Source: Bacteroidetes bacterium HGW-Bacteroidetes-5
Lineage (GTDB): Bacteria > Bacteroidota > Bacteroidia > Bacteroidales > UBA932
NCBI GenBank assembly: GCA_002842515.1
Contig: PHDC01000001.1
Coordinates: 1,426,001-1,490,000 of the forward strand
Direction of reading: 5' to 3'
Length of the DNA stretch: 64,000 bases
The notes beneath the pieces are model-generated. The model was given only the letters and a program-made list of their open reading frames with translations, ran no database searches and was not told where the DNA came from. Shown here one piece after another: positions 1 to 9,071 of the stretch. Position 1 is the stretch's first letter; every line of letters begins with the position of its first letter. A program made the position numbers and the translations under genes.

Positions 1-556
1 TTGAATCCAGGACCTCTTCCCAGTGAGAGATATTCATTTTTGTTCTGTATGATAATCCATCTGCACATCTTACCCACACTTCGTAATCTCTCGATTCAAT
101 GAATATTATTGAATCAACCGGTATTGAGATCTTTTTACGATCGGAGGTAAATTCAATAACTCTGTTCTCTTCGACTCTCTCTGCAGGCAGATATTTTATC
201 TCGATTAACTTCTCCAATGAAAGGAGGCAGATCATTATAAGCCACAAAAAGAATGGGTTGAATAATATTTCCGACTCTTTGTTCAATCCGAAATTGAAAA
301 GATAATTTTGAACAAATATAATTGACAAATATTCTATTAGTAACGTAATAATTGCCAGATAGATTGAGTGCAGCATTGCTGTTCTTCTGTCATTTTTCGA
401 GATCTCTTTGATTAGAAGTTTTGCGGCAATCACTCCGGGCAAAAGAGCAATTGCAAGAAGTAATGAGGAGTAGTAATCTTTAGTAACACTCCTTAGAACG
501 CCACTCAGAAGCAATACCGAAGCAACCCAGAATATTAAATTGTAATACCTTCTCAT
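1..556 (-). CDS. Membrane-bound LytTR-family transcriptional regulator (C-terminus cut by window edge)
   Basis: Translating the minus strand from the ATG at 554-556 gives an open frame of about 185 codons that runs off the left edge. The N-terminal ~110 residues hold several hydrophobic segments, starting with RRYYNLIFWVASVLLLSG, so the protein is probably inner-membrane anchored. From about residue 130 the sequence reads as a LytTR DNA-binding domain, with the typical pattern KKISIPVDSIIFIESRDYEV followed by LSYRTKMNISHWEE. Membrane-tethered LytTR proteins are common in Bacteroidota and usually regulate nearby genes. The small membrane gene at 728 is divergent and could be a target or partner; that is inference. 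The true stop is not visible. Confidence 0.85.
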   Translation of the reverse strand, partial: MRRYYNLIFWVASVLLLSGVLRSVTKDYYSSLLLAIALLPGVIAAKLLIKEISKNDRRTAMLHSIYLAIITLLIEYLSIIFVQNYLFNFGLNKESEILFNPFFLWLIMICLLSLEKLIEIKYLPAERVEENRVIEFTSDRKKISIPVDSIIFIESRDYEVWVRCADGLSYRTKMNISHWEEVLDS

Positions 557-695
557 AACTCAAAATTACTCTATTTTCCATTCAATTTTAAAGAATCTGC
601 CCAATAATATCTTCAAACATTGAAACCAGTGGGATTCAACAGCTGGAGAGAGGGATAATGAACAGACAATTTATAAAACATAAGCATAATCGGGA

Positions 696-703
696 TAACT
701 TTG
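696..703 (+). promoter_or_regulatory. -7 promoter element (TAnnTTTG)
   Basis: TAACTTTG matches the Bacteroidota -7 consensus exactly and lies 25 bases before the ATG at 728. No clear -33 TTTG is seen at the usual distance. Confidence 0.5.
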
Positions 704-727
704 AATTAAATTTTAATCTTAAATATC

Positions 728-1045
728 ATGCGTTTATTTGAACTATTTATCGAGGGAGGATCTCTCTATATGACAATTCTCACCATAGAATTTATTTTGT
801 TAATCCTCGCTGCCTGGAAAGCCCCTGCCTGGGTAAAGGAGATTGGAATTATTGCTGTATTAACAGGTATTATTTCAATTTTGACTGGATTTTGGGGATT
901 TGTTGAAGCAGTACAAAAAGCAGGAATGATTCCGGCAGTTGTGATTCTAGGTGGATTTAAAGTCGCAATGATCCCTCTTTTGTATGGGATAGCTATTTAT
1001 TTTATATCGTTAGTTATCCGAATCATTCAGAAGCCCCGCATTTAA
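728..1045 (+). CDS. Small TolQ/MotA/ExbB-like membrane protein
   Basis: This 105-residue protein is almost entirely hydrophobic, with about three membrane segments (roughly residues 12-30, 38-58 and 70-97). The start FELFIEGGSLYMTILTIEFI and the last segment, with a glycine-proline pattern (GGFKVAMIPLLYGIAIYF), resemble the pore-forming helices of the MotA/TolQ/ExbB family. It lacks the long cytoplasmic insert of full-length members. No TolR/ExbD-like partner is next to it. It stands alone, divergent from the membrane LytTR regulator and convergent with the kinase that ends at 1059. A proton-channel role is not shown; the name reflects resemblance only. Confidence 0.6.
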   Translation: MRLFELFIEGGSLYMTILTIEFILLILAAWKAPAWVKEIGIIAVLTGIISILTGFWGFVEAVQKAGMIPAVVILGGFKVAMIPLLYGIAIYFISLVIRIIQKPRI

Positions 1046-1058
1046 ACCCACAAAGTAG

Positions 1059-3365
1059 CTATTTGGAGTGACTCAGGTTCTTTTTAATTATTGTGAGCAG
1101 GTCACTAATGCATATCGGTTTGGAGATATAGTCGTTGCACCCGGCCTCGATAGATTTCTCCCTGTCCCCGGACAAACCGTATGCAGTTTGAGCAATAATA
1201 ACAACATCTTTATTAAAAGTCCTTATCTGCCTGGTGGCCTCATAGCCGTTTATTCCCGGCATTTGAATATCCATAAAAACTAAATCTATATCCGGATTAG
1301 CTCTGCAAATGTTTACGGCTTCTATGCCAGATCTCGTTTTTAGCATCTCTTTGCAGATCTTTCTAACCCCTAACTCTAAAAGAAGCTCAGATGTTTCATC
1401 ATCTTCGGCAATTAATATTTTAAGTTTATCAATGCTCTCTTCCATATTATTATCTATTTTAAGATTTTTGGAAAGTCCTTTTGATTTTTTGTCTTTATCC
1501 AATGGTAATGTGAAGAAAAATGTTGATCCTTTGCCCTCAACGCTCTCAACCCAAATTTTCCCGCCGAGCATCTCAACATACGCTTTAGAGATGGATAGCC
1601 CAAGCCCGGCGCCCTGTGATGCCTTAATATTTAGAATATCCGCCTGAACAAAGCGTTCAAAAATAGCCTTTTGCCGGTTTGCAGGGACTCCAGATCCTGT
1701 ATCTTTTACAAAAAACTCCAGATACTCTTCACCTTTTGTGAATCCGAGCTCAATTGTTCCCTTTGAGGTAAATTTAATTGCATTCTTTACCAGGTTCGAG
1801 AGTATTCCTAAGAGTTTCTCTCTGTCTGTATTGATAACAGTATCTTTTACAAATAGTGGCTTTTTGCACAGGAACAGAATCCTCTTAGCCTCAGCTTCGG
1901 CGATAAAGAGATTGTACACATAATCTATCTGTTCGTTTATATTTGTCCGGGTTGAATTGATATTCATCAGCCCGGATTCAATCTTGGCAATCTCTGTGAT
2001 ATCATTTATTATGTTAAGCATTCTCGCCCCGCTTTTCTCAATAATCTGAATATACTCCTGTTGTTGATCTCCTGTCAGCCCCGGCTCTTTTAGCAAGTTA
2101 GAAAAACCCAGGATTCCGTTCATTGGGGTTCGTATTTCGTGACTCATATTGGCAAGAAATGCAGATTTTAATCTATCGCTCTCTTCTGCTCTCTCTTTGG
2201 CCTCGTTTAGTTCGGCCGCCATTCTCTTTTCAAGGGTTACATCTTTATTTATGGCAAGATAATTTACAACCTCTCCCCTGTCATTTATTATAGGTGAAAT
2301 TGTAGTTGCCTGCCAATAAAGCTCTCCATCCTTTCTCCTGTTACGAAGCTCCCCCACCCATATTTTTCCTGAACTGATTGTGTTCCACAAATATGAATAG
2401 TACTCCGGCGTGTGCTCTCCGGATTTGAGCACTCTAGTATTACACCCTGTAAGCTCCTCATTTGCATACCCTGTAAGTTCCGATGCGGCAGGGTTTGCAT
2501 ACTCAATTGTACCGGTTATATCTGTAATTATAATGGCATTTGAACTCTGCTCCACAGCACGGGAGAGCTTAAATAACTGCTCGCCGGACTTTTTGCTGTT
2601 GGTTATATTGACATTGAATCCATACCAGGTCACACTCCCATCCGGAAGTCTTTCAGGTGTCGAATTTGATAAAATCCACTGAACAGGTTTGCCGGGTATC
2701 TGAACCCTAAACTCACAGGTAAAAAAGGTGAGGTGTTTGGCAGAGTACTCTATGTCTTGGGTAACTCTAGCTGCGTCATCAGGGTGAATCACTTTTGCTA
2801 TTGGTCCGAAGTCATCTGTGACATCTTCCGGAGAGCATCCAAAAATATTAATAATTCCCGCAGATGCTATTGGAACAGTATATTTGCCATCGGGACTTCG
2901 AGTAAACTGATAAATAAGGTCCGGAACATTTGCAGATAACTTCCTGAACTGAATATCCTTCTCTCTTACCTTATTCTCTGCAAGTTTACGATCTGTGATA
3001 TCCAGAGCTGTGAAGGTAACCCCTTTACCGTGATCATTGGGGTCAATAGGAGTAGAGGACAGAAGTATATCTATTATAGTCCCATCTTTTTTACGCCATT
3101 TTGTCTCTACACTCCCACTCCCGTTCTCCCGGATCTGCCTGTATTTCTCTTCCCCTACTATGTCATACTCCTCTTTGGAAGAGTATAATAATAAAGAACT
3201 ATTACCTAAAATCTCCTCCTTGGAATAGCCGGTAATCTCAAGAAATTTTGGATTGACTTCAATAAAGACTCTCTCAACTAAAAATCCTATCCCAATAGGA
3301 GCGGCGAGAAAGATGCTTTGAAGTCTGTTAAATGCCTCTCCTCTGATTTCATCCTTTAAATTCAT
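1059..3365 (-). CDS. Hybrid histidine kinase: PAS-PAS-PAS-HisKA-HATPase-receiver
   Basis: A cytoplasmic sensor kinase with its own receiver. No membrane segment is seen. Counting from the ATG at 3365 (768 residues), three PAS domains occupy roughly residues 20-125, 140-260 and 265-380. The HisKA dimerisation domain follows, with phospho-acceptor His409 in the MSHEIRTPMNGILGF motif. The ATPase domain has the N box NLVKNAIKF (Asn528), and the G boxes DTGSGVP and GAGLGLSISK. A C-terminal receiver carries the acidic pair EDDE, phospho-acceptor Asp699 (VFMDIQMPG) and Lys749 (ISKP). An in-frame TTG at 3420-3422 would add 19 residues; the ATG is preferred because it starts just before the first PAS domain. 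No effector gene lies beside it, so the target is unknown. Confidence 0.9.
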   Translation of the reverse strand: MNLKDEIRGEAFNRLQSIFLAAPIGIGFLVERVFIEVNPKFLEITGYSKEEILGNSSLLLYSSKEEYDIVGEEKYRQIRENGSGSVETKWRKKDGTIIDILLSSTPIDPNDHGKGVTFTALDITDRKLAENKVREKDIQFRKLSANVPDLIYQFTRSPDGKYTVPIASAGIINIFGCSPEDVTDDFGPIAKVIHPDDAARVTQDIEYSAKHLTFFTCEFRVQIPGKPVQWILSNSTPERLPDGSVTWYGFNVNITNSKKSGEQLFKLSRAVEQSSNAIIITDITGTIEYANPAASELTGYANEELTGCNTRVLKSGEHTPEYYSYLWNTISSGKIWVGELRNRRKDGELYWQATTISPIINDRGEVVNYLAINKDVTLEKRMAAELNEAKERAEESDRLKSAFLANMSHEIRTPMNGILGFSNLLKEPGLTGDQQQEYIQIIEKSGARMLNIINDITEIAKIESGLMNINSTRTNINEQIDYVYNLFIAEAEAKRILFLCKKPLFVKDTVINTDREKLLGILSNLVKNAIKFTSKGTIELGFTKGEEYLEFFVKDTGSGVPANRQKAIFERFVQADILNIKASQGAGLGLSISKAYVEMLGGKIWVESVEGKGSTFFFTLPLDKDKKSKGLSKNLKIDNNMEESIDKLKILIAEDDETSELLLELGVRKICKEMLKTRSGIEAVNICRANPDIDLVFMDIQMPGINGYEATRQIRTFNKDVVIIAQTAYGLSGDREKSIEAGCNDYISKPICISDLLTIIKKNLSHSK

Positions 3366-3506
3366 AACGTTATCTGTCGTTAAAACCCGCTTATTGACCT
3401 CTACCTTAATCACAATAATCAATAAATATAAGAAATGCTTTAGTTATTCCCAATTATTTAATATTGAAAGCCCTATTTTTTGTAACTTTCCACAAACAAT
3501 ATCGAA

Positions 3507-4184
3507 ATGGAGAGAGTAGTAAATTATTTGAATAACCTTAGTAAGAACAACCACAAGGCTTGGTTTGACACTCATAAAAAAGAGTTTCTGGAGGCACAGA
3601 CGGTTTTTAATGACTTTGTAGACAGGCTTTTAAAAGGGATGTCCGAATTTGACCCCCAGGTTAAAAACCTTACGGTAAAAGATTGCACATATAGAATCTA
3701 CCGGGATGTCCGTTTTTCAAACGACAAAACTCCTTACAAGAGCCATATGGGGGCATTTTTATCTCCTCACGGTAAAAACTCCGGTTACTCGGGCTACTAT
3801 TTTCATATTGAGGCATCCGGTGCCAATTACATTGGCGGACATATACTCAGTACCGGAATTTATCGCCCCGCCCCAAAAGTTCTTAAGAGTATTCGTGAAG
3901 AGATTATGCTTAACGGAGAGAAATTCTTAGAGGCTGTTTCTGTAGCAAAAGGCTTCAATCTGGACAGCGGTGATGCATTAAAGAGAGTACCCTCAGGTTT
4001 TCCTGCAGATTCTCAATTTGCAGAGTTTTTTAAATTGAGAAACTACTTTCTCGTTAAATATGTAGACAACAACTTCCTGTTCAGCAATAATCTGTTGGAA
4101 AACACTATTTTAGAGTACAAAAAGACATTGCTTTTCAACAACTTACTAAATACGTGTGTAGATTACTCCAACAACATAGAGTGA
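3507..4184 (+). CDS. DUF2461 family protein
   Basis: This 225-residue protein matches the DUF2461/TIGR02453 family over its whole length. The signs are an N-terminal FLxxLxxNNxxxWFxxHK-like pattern (YLNNLSKNNHKAWFDTHKKE), the central RDVRFSNDKTPYKSHMGA block, and the GGHILSTGIYRPAPKVLKSIR region. The family is widespread in Bacteroidota and fungi, and its biochemical function is not established. The gene is monocistronic here, between a divergent kinase and a class V aminotransferase. No signal peptide or membrane segment is visible. Confidence 0.9.
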   Translation: MERVVNYLNNLSKNNHKAWFDTHKKEFLEAQTVFNDFVDRLLKGMSEFDPQVKNLTVKDCTYRIYRDVRFSNDKTPYKSHMGAFLSPHGKNSGYSGYYFHIEASGANYIGGHILSTGIYRPAPKVLKSIREEIMLNGEKFLEAVSVAKGFNLDSGDALKRVPSGFPADSQFAEFFKLRNYFLVKYVDNNFLFSNNLLENTILEYKKTLLFNNLLNTCVDYSNNIE

Positions 4185-4287
4185 TCTTCTTTCAAAAGCA
4201 GATTACCCTTACTTACACATTTTGCTTTTTAAGTTAAAATTTATAAGAATATCTATTGTTTTTTAGTGGAAAAGATAGTTTTTTCAC

Positions 4288-4295
4288 TATTTTTG
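4288..4295 (+). promoter_or_regulatory. -7 promoter element (TAnnTTTG)
   Basis: TATTTTTG matches the Bacteroidota -7 box and ends 21 bases before the ATG at 4317. It lies downstream of an in-frame GTG at 4266, which argues that the GTG is not transcribed and that 4317 is the true start. Confidence 0.5.
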
Positions 4296-4316
4296 CAACC
4301 CTTAAAGAGAAACATA

Positions 4317-5783
4317 ATGAGTTTAGAAAAACATTTCTCCTATTTCCGTGAGAACACAATCGGTTGGAATGCTACCTTGATTACACCTTATGGTGAAAAA
4401 CCTCTGGTATATGCAGATTGGATTGCCAGCGGCAGGCTTTATGCTCCAATCGAAGAGCTTATTCAAAAGAGAATCGGCCCTATGGTTGCTAACACCCACT
4501 CTGAGTCAAGTGATACCGGAATGATTATGACCAACATCTACAAGATGTCTCATAAGATTATCAAGAATCACGTAAATGCATCTGCAGATGATATCATTAT
4601 GACCTACGGTTTTGGGATGACAACTGCAATTAACAAACTCCAGCGAATATTAGGACTGAGAATTCCGGAGAGGTCGAAACAGTTTTGCGGAATGAAGCCG
4701 GAAGAGCGTCCTGTTGTTTTTCTTACCCATATGGAGCACCACTCCAACCACACATCCTGGCTTGAGACAATTGCAGATGTTGTGGTTTTAGAGCCTAACG
4801 AAGATCTTATGGTAGATCCCGAAGCTCTTCGCCGCGAAATTGTTAAATATAAAGATCGTCCGCTAAAGATAGGTTCGTTTTCGGCTTGCTCAAATGTAAC
4901 CGGAATCAACCCTCCATACTACCAGCTATCTCGCATAATGCACGAAAACGGCGGACTCTGTTTTGTGGACTTTGCAGCATCTGCACCATATACAGAGATC
5001 AATATGCACCCTGCCGATCCTATGGAACGACTCGATGCCATCTTCTTTTCTCCTCATAAATTTCTTGGCGGCCCTGGCAGCTCCGGAGTTTTGATAATGA
5101 ACTCTGCACTACACCTGAACAACGCACCAGACACATCGGGTGGGGGCACTGTAGACTGGACAAACAGATGGGGTAAGTACAAATATGTAGATGACATTGA
5201 GGCTCGCGAAGATGGCGGAACGCCGGGATTTCTTCAGTCTATAAGGGCAGCTCTCTCAATAAAGGTTAAAGAGCAGATGGGCTGCAAAAACATAAAGGAG
5301 AGGGAAGATGAGATGCTAAAAAAGGTTTTTGAGGCTTTCCGTAAAATCCCGGGAATTAACATTCTTGCAGATAACGATGAGGAGAGAATCGGGGTTATCT
5401 CATTCTATCTAACCGGAGTCCATTTTAACCTGGTTGTACGGCTTCTAAATGACCATTTCGGCATTCAGGTAAGGGGAGGATGCTCTTGCGCAGGAACATA
5501 CGGCCACTACCTTCTTCACGTAGATTACGCAACATCGTGTGCAATCACAACTAAAATTGACCACGGAGATCTCTCTGAGAAACCGGGCTGGATAAGACTC
5601 TCTCTCCATCCTACAATGACAGATAAAGAGGTAGATTATATAATAGATGCAGTACGCGAAGTTGCTGCAAATGCCGACCAGTGGAGCAAAGATTATCGCT
5701 ACGATGCCCATATTAACGATTTCGTTCATATCTCTTTTCCAAGAAAGGCTCCCGAAGATTACCACACCTGGTTCGTAGTTTGA
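4317..5783 (+). CDS. Class V aminotransferase-fold PLP-dependent enzyme (cysteine desulfurase-like)
   Basis: A PLP enzyme of fold type I, 488 residues from the ATG at 4317. The PLP-binding lysine is in the FFSPHKFLGGPGSSG motif, and the cofactor aspartate region reads GGLCFVDFAASAPY. A histidine-rich segment (HMEHHSNHTSWLE) is typical of the CsdA/SufS-like branch. Near the C-terminus VRGGCSCAGTYGHYLL offers cysteines near the usual active-site loop. It is longer than classical SufS/IscS (about 400 residues), because of an extended C-terminal part. The substrate is unknown; desulfurase or selenocysteine lyase activity would be a guess. It is probably monocistronic. Confidence 0.8.
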   Translation: MSLEKHFSYFRENTIGWNATLITPYGEKPLVYADWIASGRLYAPIEELIQKRIGPMVANTHSESSDTGMIMTNIYKMSHKIIKNHVNASADDIIMTYGFGMTTAINKLQRILGLRIPERSKQFCGMKPEERPVVFLTHMEHHSNHTSWLETIADVVVLEPNEDLMVDPEALRREIVKYKDRPLKIGSFSACSNVTGINPPYYQLSRIMHENGGLCFVDFAASAPYTEINMHPADPMERLDAIFFSPHKFLGGPGSSGVLIMNSALHLNNAPDTSGGGTVDWTNRWGKYKYVDDIEAREDGGTPGFLQSIRAALSIKVKEQMGCKNIKEREDEMLKKVFEAFRKIPGINILADNDEERIGVISFYLTGVHFNLVVRLLNDHFGIQVRGGCSCAGTYGHYLLHVDYATSCAITTKIDHGDLSEKPGWIRLSLHPTMTDKEVDYIIDAVREVAANADQWSKDYRYDAHINDFVHISFPRKAPEDYHTWFVV

Positions 5784-5804
5784 TATTTTAACTACTCAGT
5801 TACA

Positions 5805-5833
5805 TTTGGTACCGATATTATTTATTAACTTTG
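5805..5833 (+). promoter_or_regulatory. Promoter of cstA: -33 TTTG and -7 TAACTTTG
   Basis: TTTG at 5805-5808 and TAACTTTG at 5826-5833 are separated by 17 bases. This is close to the Bacteroidota sigma-ABfr promoter layout. The predicted leader to the ATG at 5880 is about 40 bases. Confidence 0.55.
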
Positions 5834-5879
5834 GAGTCAGTTCCGAAAGATTCCCTGTTTTTATCTAAATTATCTCATA

Positions 5880-7586
5880 ATGAGTGTACTGATTGTAGTA
5901 ATTGGCGCAGGAGTTATCCTGTTTATCTCCTATTTGACATACGGAAAATTCTTAAGTAAAAAGGTCTTTGTACTGGATGACACAAAGGTCACCCCTTCGG
6001 TTGAGCTCAATGATGGTCAAGACTATGTGCCGGCAAAAAAAAGTATGCTTCTGGGGCAGCACTTCTCTGCCATTGCCGCTGCCGGGCCTATAAACGGGCC
6101 TATTTTAGCCAGTGTGATGTTCGGTTGGCTACCGGCGATGCTTTGGGTACTTATAGGTTCAATTTTCATAGGTGGAGTGCACGATATGGGCTCATTGGTG
6201 GCATCAGTGCGCAACAAAGCCAGGTCAATAACAGAGGTGATGAAGCTTCACGTCTCTTCCAGGGCTTGGATTCTCTTTATGATCTTTATATGGGTTGCGT
6301 TGGTATACGTTATAATTGCATTTACAGATATAACCGCAAGTTCGTTTGTGGGAATTGTAACTCTTGAATCGGGAGAGAGGGTAAACGGTGGTGCGGTTGC
6401 TTCATCTTCCGTTATGTATCTAATTCTGCCCATAATAATGGCTTTGCTTATGAAGTTCGGCAAGATGAAGGAGTGGTTATCCCTGGTAATCTTTCTTCCT
6501 CTGGTAGGAGTGGCAATCTGGGCCGGTCAGTTTATCCCCCTCAACCTTCCGATTGCAGATCCTGCATCTGCCCAAAAAATTTGGGGTGTAATAATTCTTG
6601 TATATTGTGTTGTAGCTTCGCTCTTACCTATGTGGCTCCTTCTCCAGCCGAGAGGTACCCTGGGAGGATACTTCCTATATGCATCTCTTCTTATTGCTGC
6701 CGCTGGGCTTATCTTCGGAGGATACTCAATAAACTATCCGGCATTTATTAACTTTGGGGCAGATGGATCTATGGGTTCGTCATTCTGGTTTCCTATGTTT
6801 CCAATTCTATTTATAACGATTGCCTGCGGTGCCTGCTCGGGGTTTCACGCATTGGTCTCTTCCGGCACCACAAGTAAACAGCTTAGAAAAGAGAGCGATG
6901 CAAAACCGATAGGTTACGGAGCAATGCTGCTGGAGGGGATGGTTGCCGTTGTATCCATAGCATTTGTTATGATTCTTACCCGGGATTCAGATATGATTAA
7001 AAGGGCTCCCAATTTTATCTATGCGGCAGGTATAGGAAGGTTTATGGAGATTCTTGGCATATCTGCCACATTTGGAATTACATTCGGGCTGATGGCCTTT
7101 ACAACATTTGTTTACGACACTTTGGATGTGTGCACTCGCCTTGGCAGATATATTATTGAGGAGCTTACCGGATTAAAGGGTTGGGCGGGTAAGTTGGTTG
7201 GGACCCTCTTGACTGCGGGTGTTCCGGTTTTCTTTATTTTTCAGACAATGACAGATTCAAAAGGGAACTCAATACCCGCCTGGAAGATATTTTGGAGCAC
7301 ATTTGGGGCATCCAATCAGCTTCTTGCTGCTCTGGCTCTTGTCGCAGTAACAATATGGCTTATGCATACCAGAAAAGGCTCTAAGGTGTGGCTTGCCGCA
7401 TTCATTCCTGCAGTAATAATGTTTGTGATGTCAAACTGGGCGCTGGTAATTGCCGTCTATAATGGTTGGGTATTAAAAACCACCCATCCATCTATTCCCT
7501 GGGTCTCCCTGTTCCTTATAATACTATCTGTTCTGGTTGCGATTGAGACGATATCTTCCTATATTAGAAGCAGGAAATCGATATAA
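5880..7586 (+). CDS. cstA: Carbon starvation protein CstA family transporter
   Basis: An inner-membrane protein of 568 residues with about 14-16 hydrophobic segments. The N-terminus shows the CstA signature YGKFLSKKVF, the TPSVELNDGQDYVPAKK stretch, and GQHFSAIAAAGPINGPI at about residues 59-75. The region CGACSGFHALVSSGTTSKQL near residue 320 is also a CstA hallmark. Family members import peptides or pyruvate during carbon limitation in enterobacteria; the substrate here is not shown by the sequence. It has its own promoter-like site and ends 17 bases from the convergent gene at 7604. It is shorter than E. coli CstA (about 700 residues), as is usual for the Bacteroidota and Firmicutes forms. 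Confidence 0.9.
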   Translation: MSVLIVVIGAGVILFISYLTYGKFLSKKVFVLDDTKVTPSVELNDGQDYVPAKKSMLLGQHFSAIAAAGPINGPILASVMFGWLPAMLWVLIGSIFIGGVHDMGSLVASVRNKARSITEVMKLHVSSRAWILFMIFIWVALVYVIIAFTDITASSFVGIVTLESGERVNGGAVASSSVMYLILPIIMALLMKFGKMKEWLSLVIFLPLVGVAIWAGQFIPLNLPIADPASAQKIWGVIILVYCVVASLLPMWLLLQPRGTLGGYFLYASLLIAAAGLIFGGYSINYPAFINFGADGSMGSSFWFPMFPILFITIACGACSGFHALVSSGTTSKQLRKESDAKPIGYGAMLLEGMVAVVSIAFVMILTRDSDMIKRAPNFIYAAGIGRFMEILGISATFGITFGLMAFTTFVYDTLDVCTRLGRYIIEELTGLKGWAGKLVGTLLTAGVPVFFIFQTMTDSKGNSIPAWKIFWSTFGASNQLLAALALVAVTIWLMHTRKGSKVWLAAFIPAVIMFVMSNWALVIAVYNGWVLKTTHPSIPWVSLFLIILSVLVAIETISSYIRSRKSI

Positions 7587-7603
7587 CTAAAGTTTCTGCA
7601 ATA

Positions 7604-9061
7604 CTAATCGGACTCAATTCTCTCAATTCCGTCTCGGTTGAGCACCAGACGGTAGTGGCGAAACTCATTCTGGGTTTCGTTCTGCTTTTGAATAATCAGG
7701 TTGAGATAGTATAGCTTTTTCCCTTTGATGGTTTGATAACCCGCTTGGTCATCCGGAAAGTAGAGAGTAAACTCCGGATTATCCATATTCCTCAAAAAAT
7801 GGGAGGTATTCAGGCGTATGATTGAATTTACGCCGGAAAAGAAGTAGGGACTTGTCGAGTTGAGTTTCTCCCTGTCTATATGCATATGCATCCTATAGAG
7901 AATAATCTTCTCACTGTCGGTTTTATATGTTGCGTCAATGATTGCAGATCTGTTCCGAAGCTTGATAATCTCTTTCGGAATCTTTGAGTCCTGTATAAAG
8001 TCCATACTCTCCTTTGCCCACCCGATATCGGTATCGTTAATGTTCATTGCTATTTTGTGGTCAAAATATTTAGAGCTCATCTTATGGGCAAAATAGTATC
8101 TTGCCAGCTCTTTTATTCTGTCCTTTAACATATAACTCACTACCAGTGCAACAAACAGAGGCATAGTGAAACTTCCGAACTGCTTTTGTACCGAAAAGGC
8201 TATTATAGTTGCAAAGATCATTGATATTCCGGCTGCTATGCTATAGAGGAACTGCTCTGTGAGGACACCGTCCCTGCGTTTTTTTACATTCAGATAGAGA
8301 TGGCTCTCTGCATACTTTTTAAGCAGACCAAGACGATGAACAAAGTCACTGGAGATGTTCTTCTGTTCACTCTCCACCACCTGGTATCCCCTGCTCTTTT
8401 TGAACTCGATAATCTCATTTACCATAGAGAGAATAGCTGCTTTATAGTTCTCAAAAAGCTCTTTATCTGCACCTTTAATCCCCCTCATCAGCAGGAAGCT
8501 GTACTTCTCGATTACATTACACATAAACTCCTCTCCGTAACGGTAGAAGTCTATAAGTCCAGGTTCAATATTGGGAACATTAATTATCGGATAGAGATCT
8601 CTGTATTTTTCAAAGATGCTCTTCACATTTTTAATATAATTGCTAACTAGGTAGTTAAGATCGTCTGCTTTTGCAGATTTCATATGATTTACCTCATCTC
8701 TGAGAGAGCTTTTAAGTATTGAAAGAAACATCTTTATCTGATACTCATACTCTTCTGAGTTGGTTCTGGTTGGTTGTGAGGTAATCTTCCTGAATGCTTT
8801 CTCCAGGTATATAAAGGGGGAATTTTCTGCCCAAACTATATTCCGTAAAAGATATACGGGGGTAATGAGCCGGATATTTGACCTTAAGTCCCTGTAAAAA
8901 TCTTTCTTCGAGTAATTAAACCTATTTATATCCAGGCTATTCGGGACAAAAAGCCAGATATTAAACGCAAAATCATTCAATTTCAGCTTCTTTCTTGCTC
9001 CAAAACTCACCTTTATCTCTGCCGAAAATCTGTCGTGCAGTTTAACCTGTTCGTCTATCAT
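7604..9061 (-). CDS. Conserved membrane protein of unknown function
   Basis: I do not recognise this 485-residue protein. Two hydrophobic segments at about residues 271-290 (FLYSIAAGISMIFATIIAFS) and 296-312 form a central hairpin. It separates a charged, helical N-terminal region (1-260) from a C-terminal soluble domain (about 313-485) rich in beta-type sequence. There is no signal peptide. It starts 10 bases after the SLC13 permease stop, so the two are almost certainly co-transcribed. An accessory or regulatory role beside that permease is possible but is not supported by any motif I can see. Confidence 0.7.
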   Translation of the reverse strand: MIDEQVKLHDRFSAEIKVSFGARKKLKLNDFAFNIWLFVPNSLDINRFNYSKKDFYRDLRSNIRLITPVYLLRNIVWAENSPFIYLEKAFRKITSQPTRTNSEEYEYQIKMFLSILKSSLRDEVNHMKSAKADDLNYLVSNYIKNVKSIFEKYRDLYPIINVPNIEPGLIDFYRYGEEFMCNVIEKYSFLLMRGIKGADKELFENYKAAILSMVNEIIEFKKSRGYQVVESEQKNISSDFVHRLGLLKKYAESHLYLNVKKRRDGVLTEQFLYSIAAGISMIFATIIAFSVQKQFGSFTMPLFVALVVSYMLKDRIKELARYYFAHKMSSKYFDHKIAMNINDTDIGWAKESMDFIQDSKIPKEIIKLRNRSAIIDATYKTDSEKIILYRMHMHIDREKLNSTSPYFFSGVNSIIRLNTSHFLRNMDNPEFTLYFPDDQAGYQTIKGKKLYYLNLIIQKQNETQNEFRHYRLVLNRDGIERIESD

Positions 9062-9071
9062 TTTTTGTAGT

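Noticed and set aside
1309-1647. Open frames on the strand opposite the hybrid kinase (also 1738-1923 and 2410-2682)
   Set aside because: They lie fully inside a gene with clear PAS, kinase and receiver motifs, and their products show no family pattern.
3366-3422. Longer kinase with a TTG start
   Set aside because: The ATG at 3365 sits just before the first PAS domain, and the extra 19 residues have no domain role.
4266-4316. GTG start for the class V aminotransferase
   Set aside because: A -7 promoter box lies between this GTG and the ATG at 4317, so the GTG is probably not transcribed.
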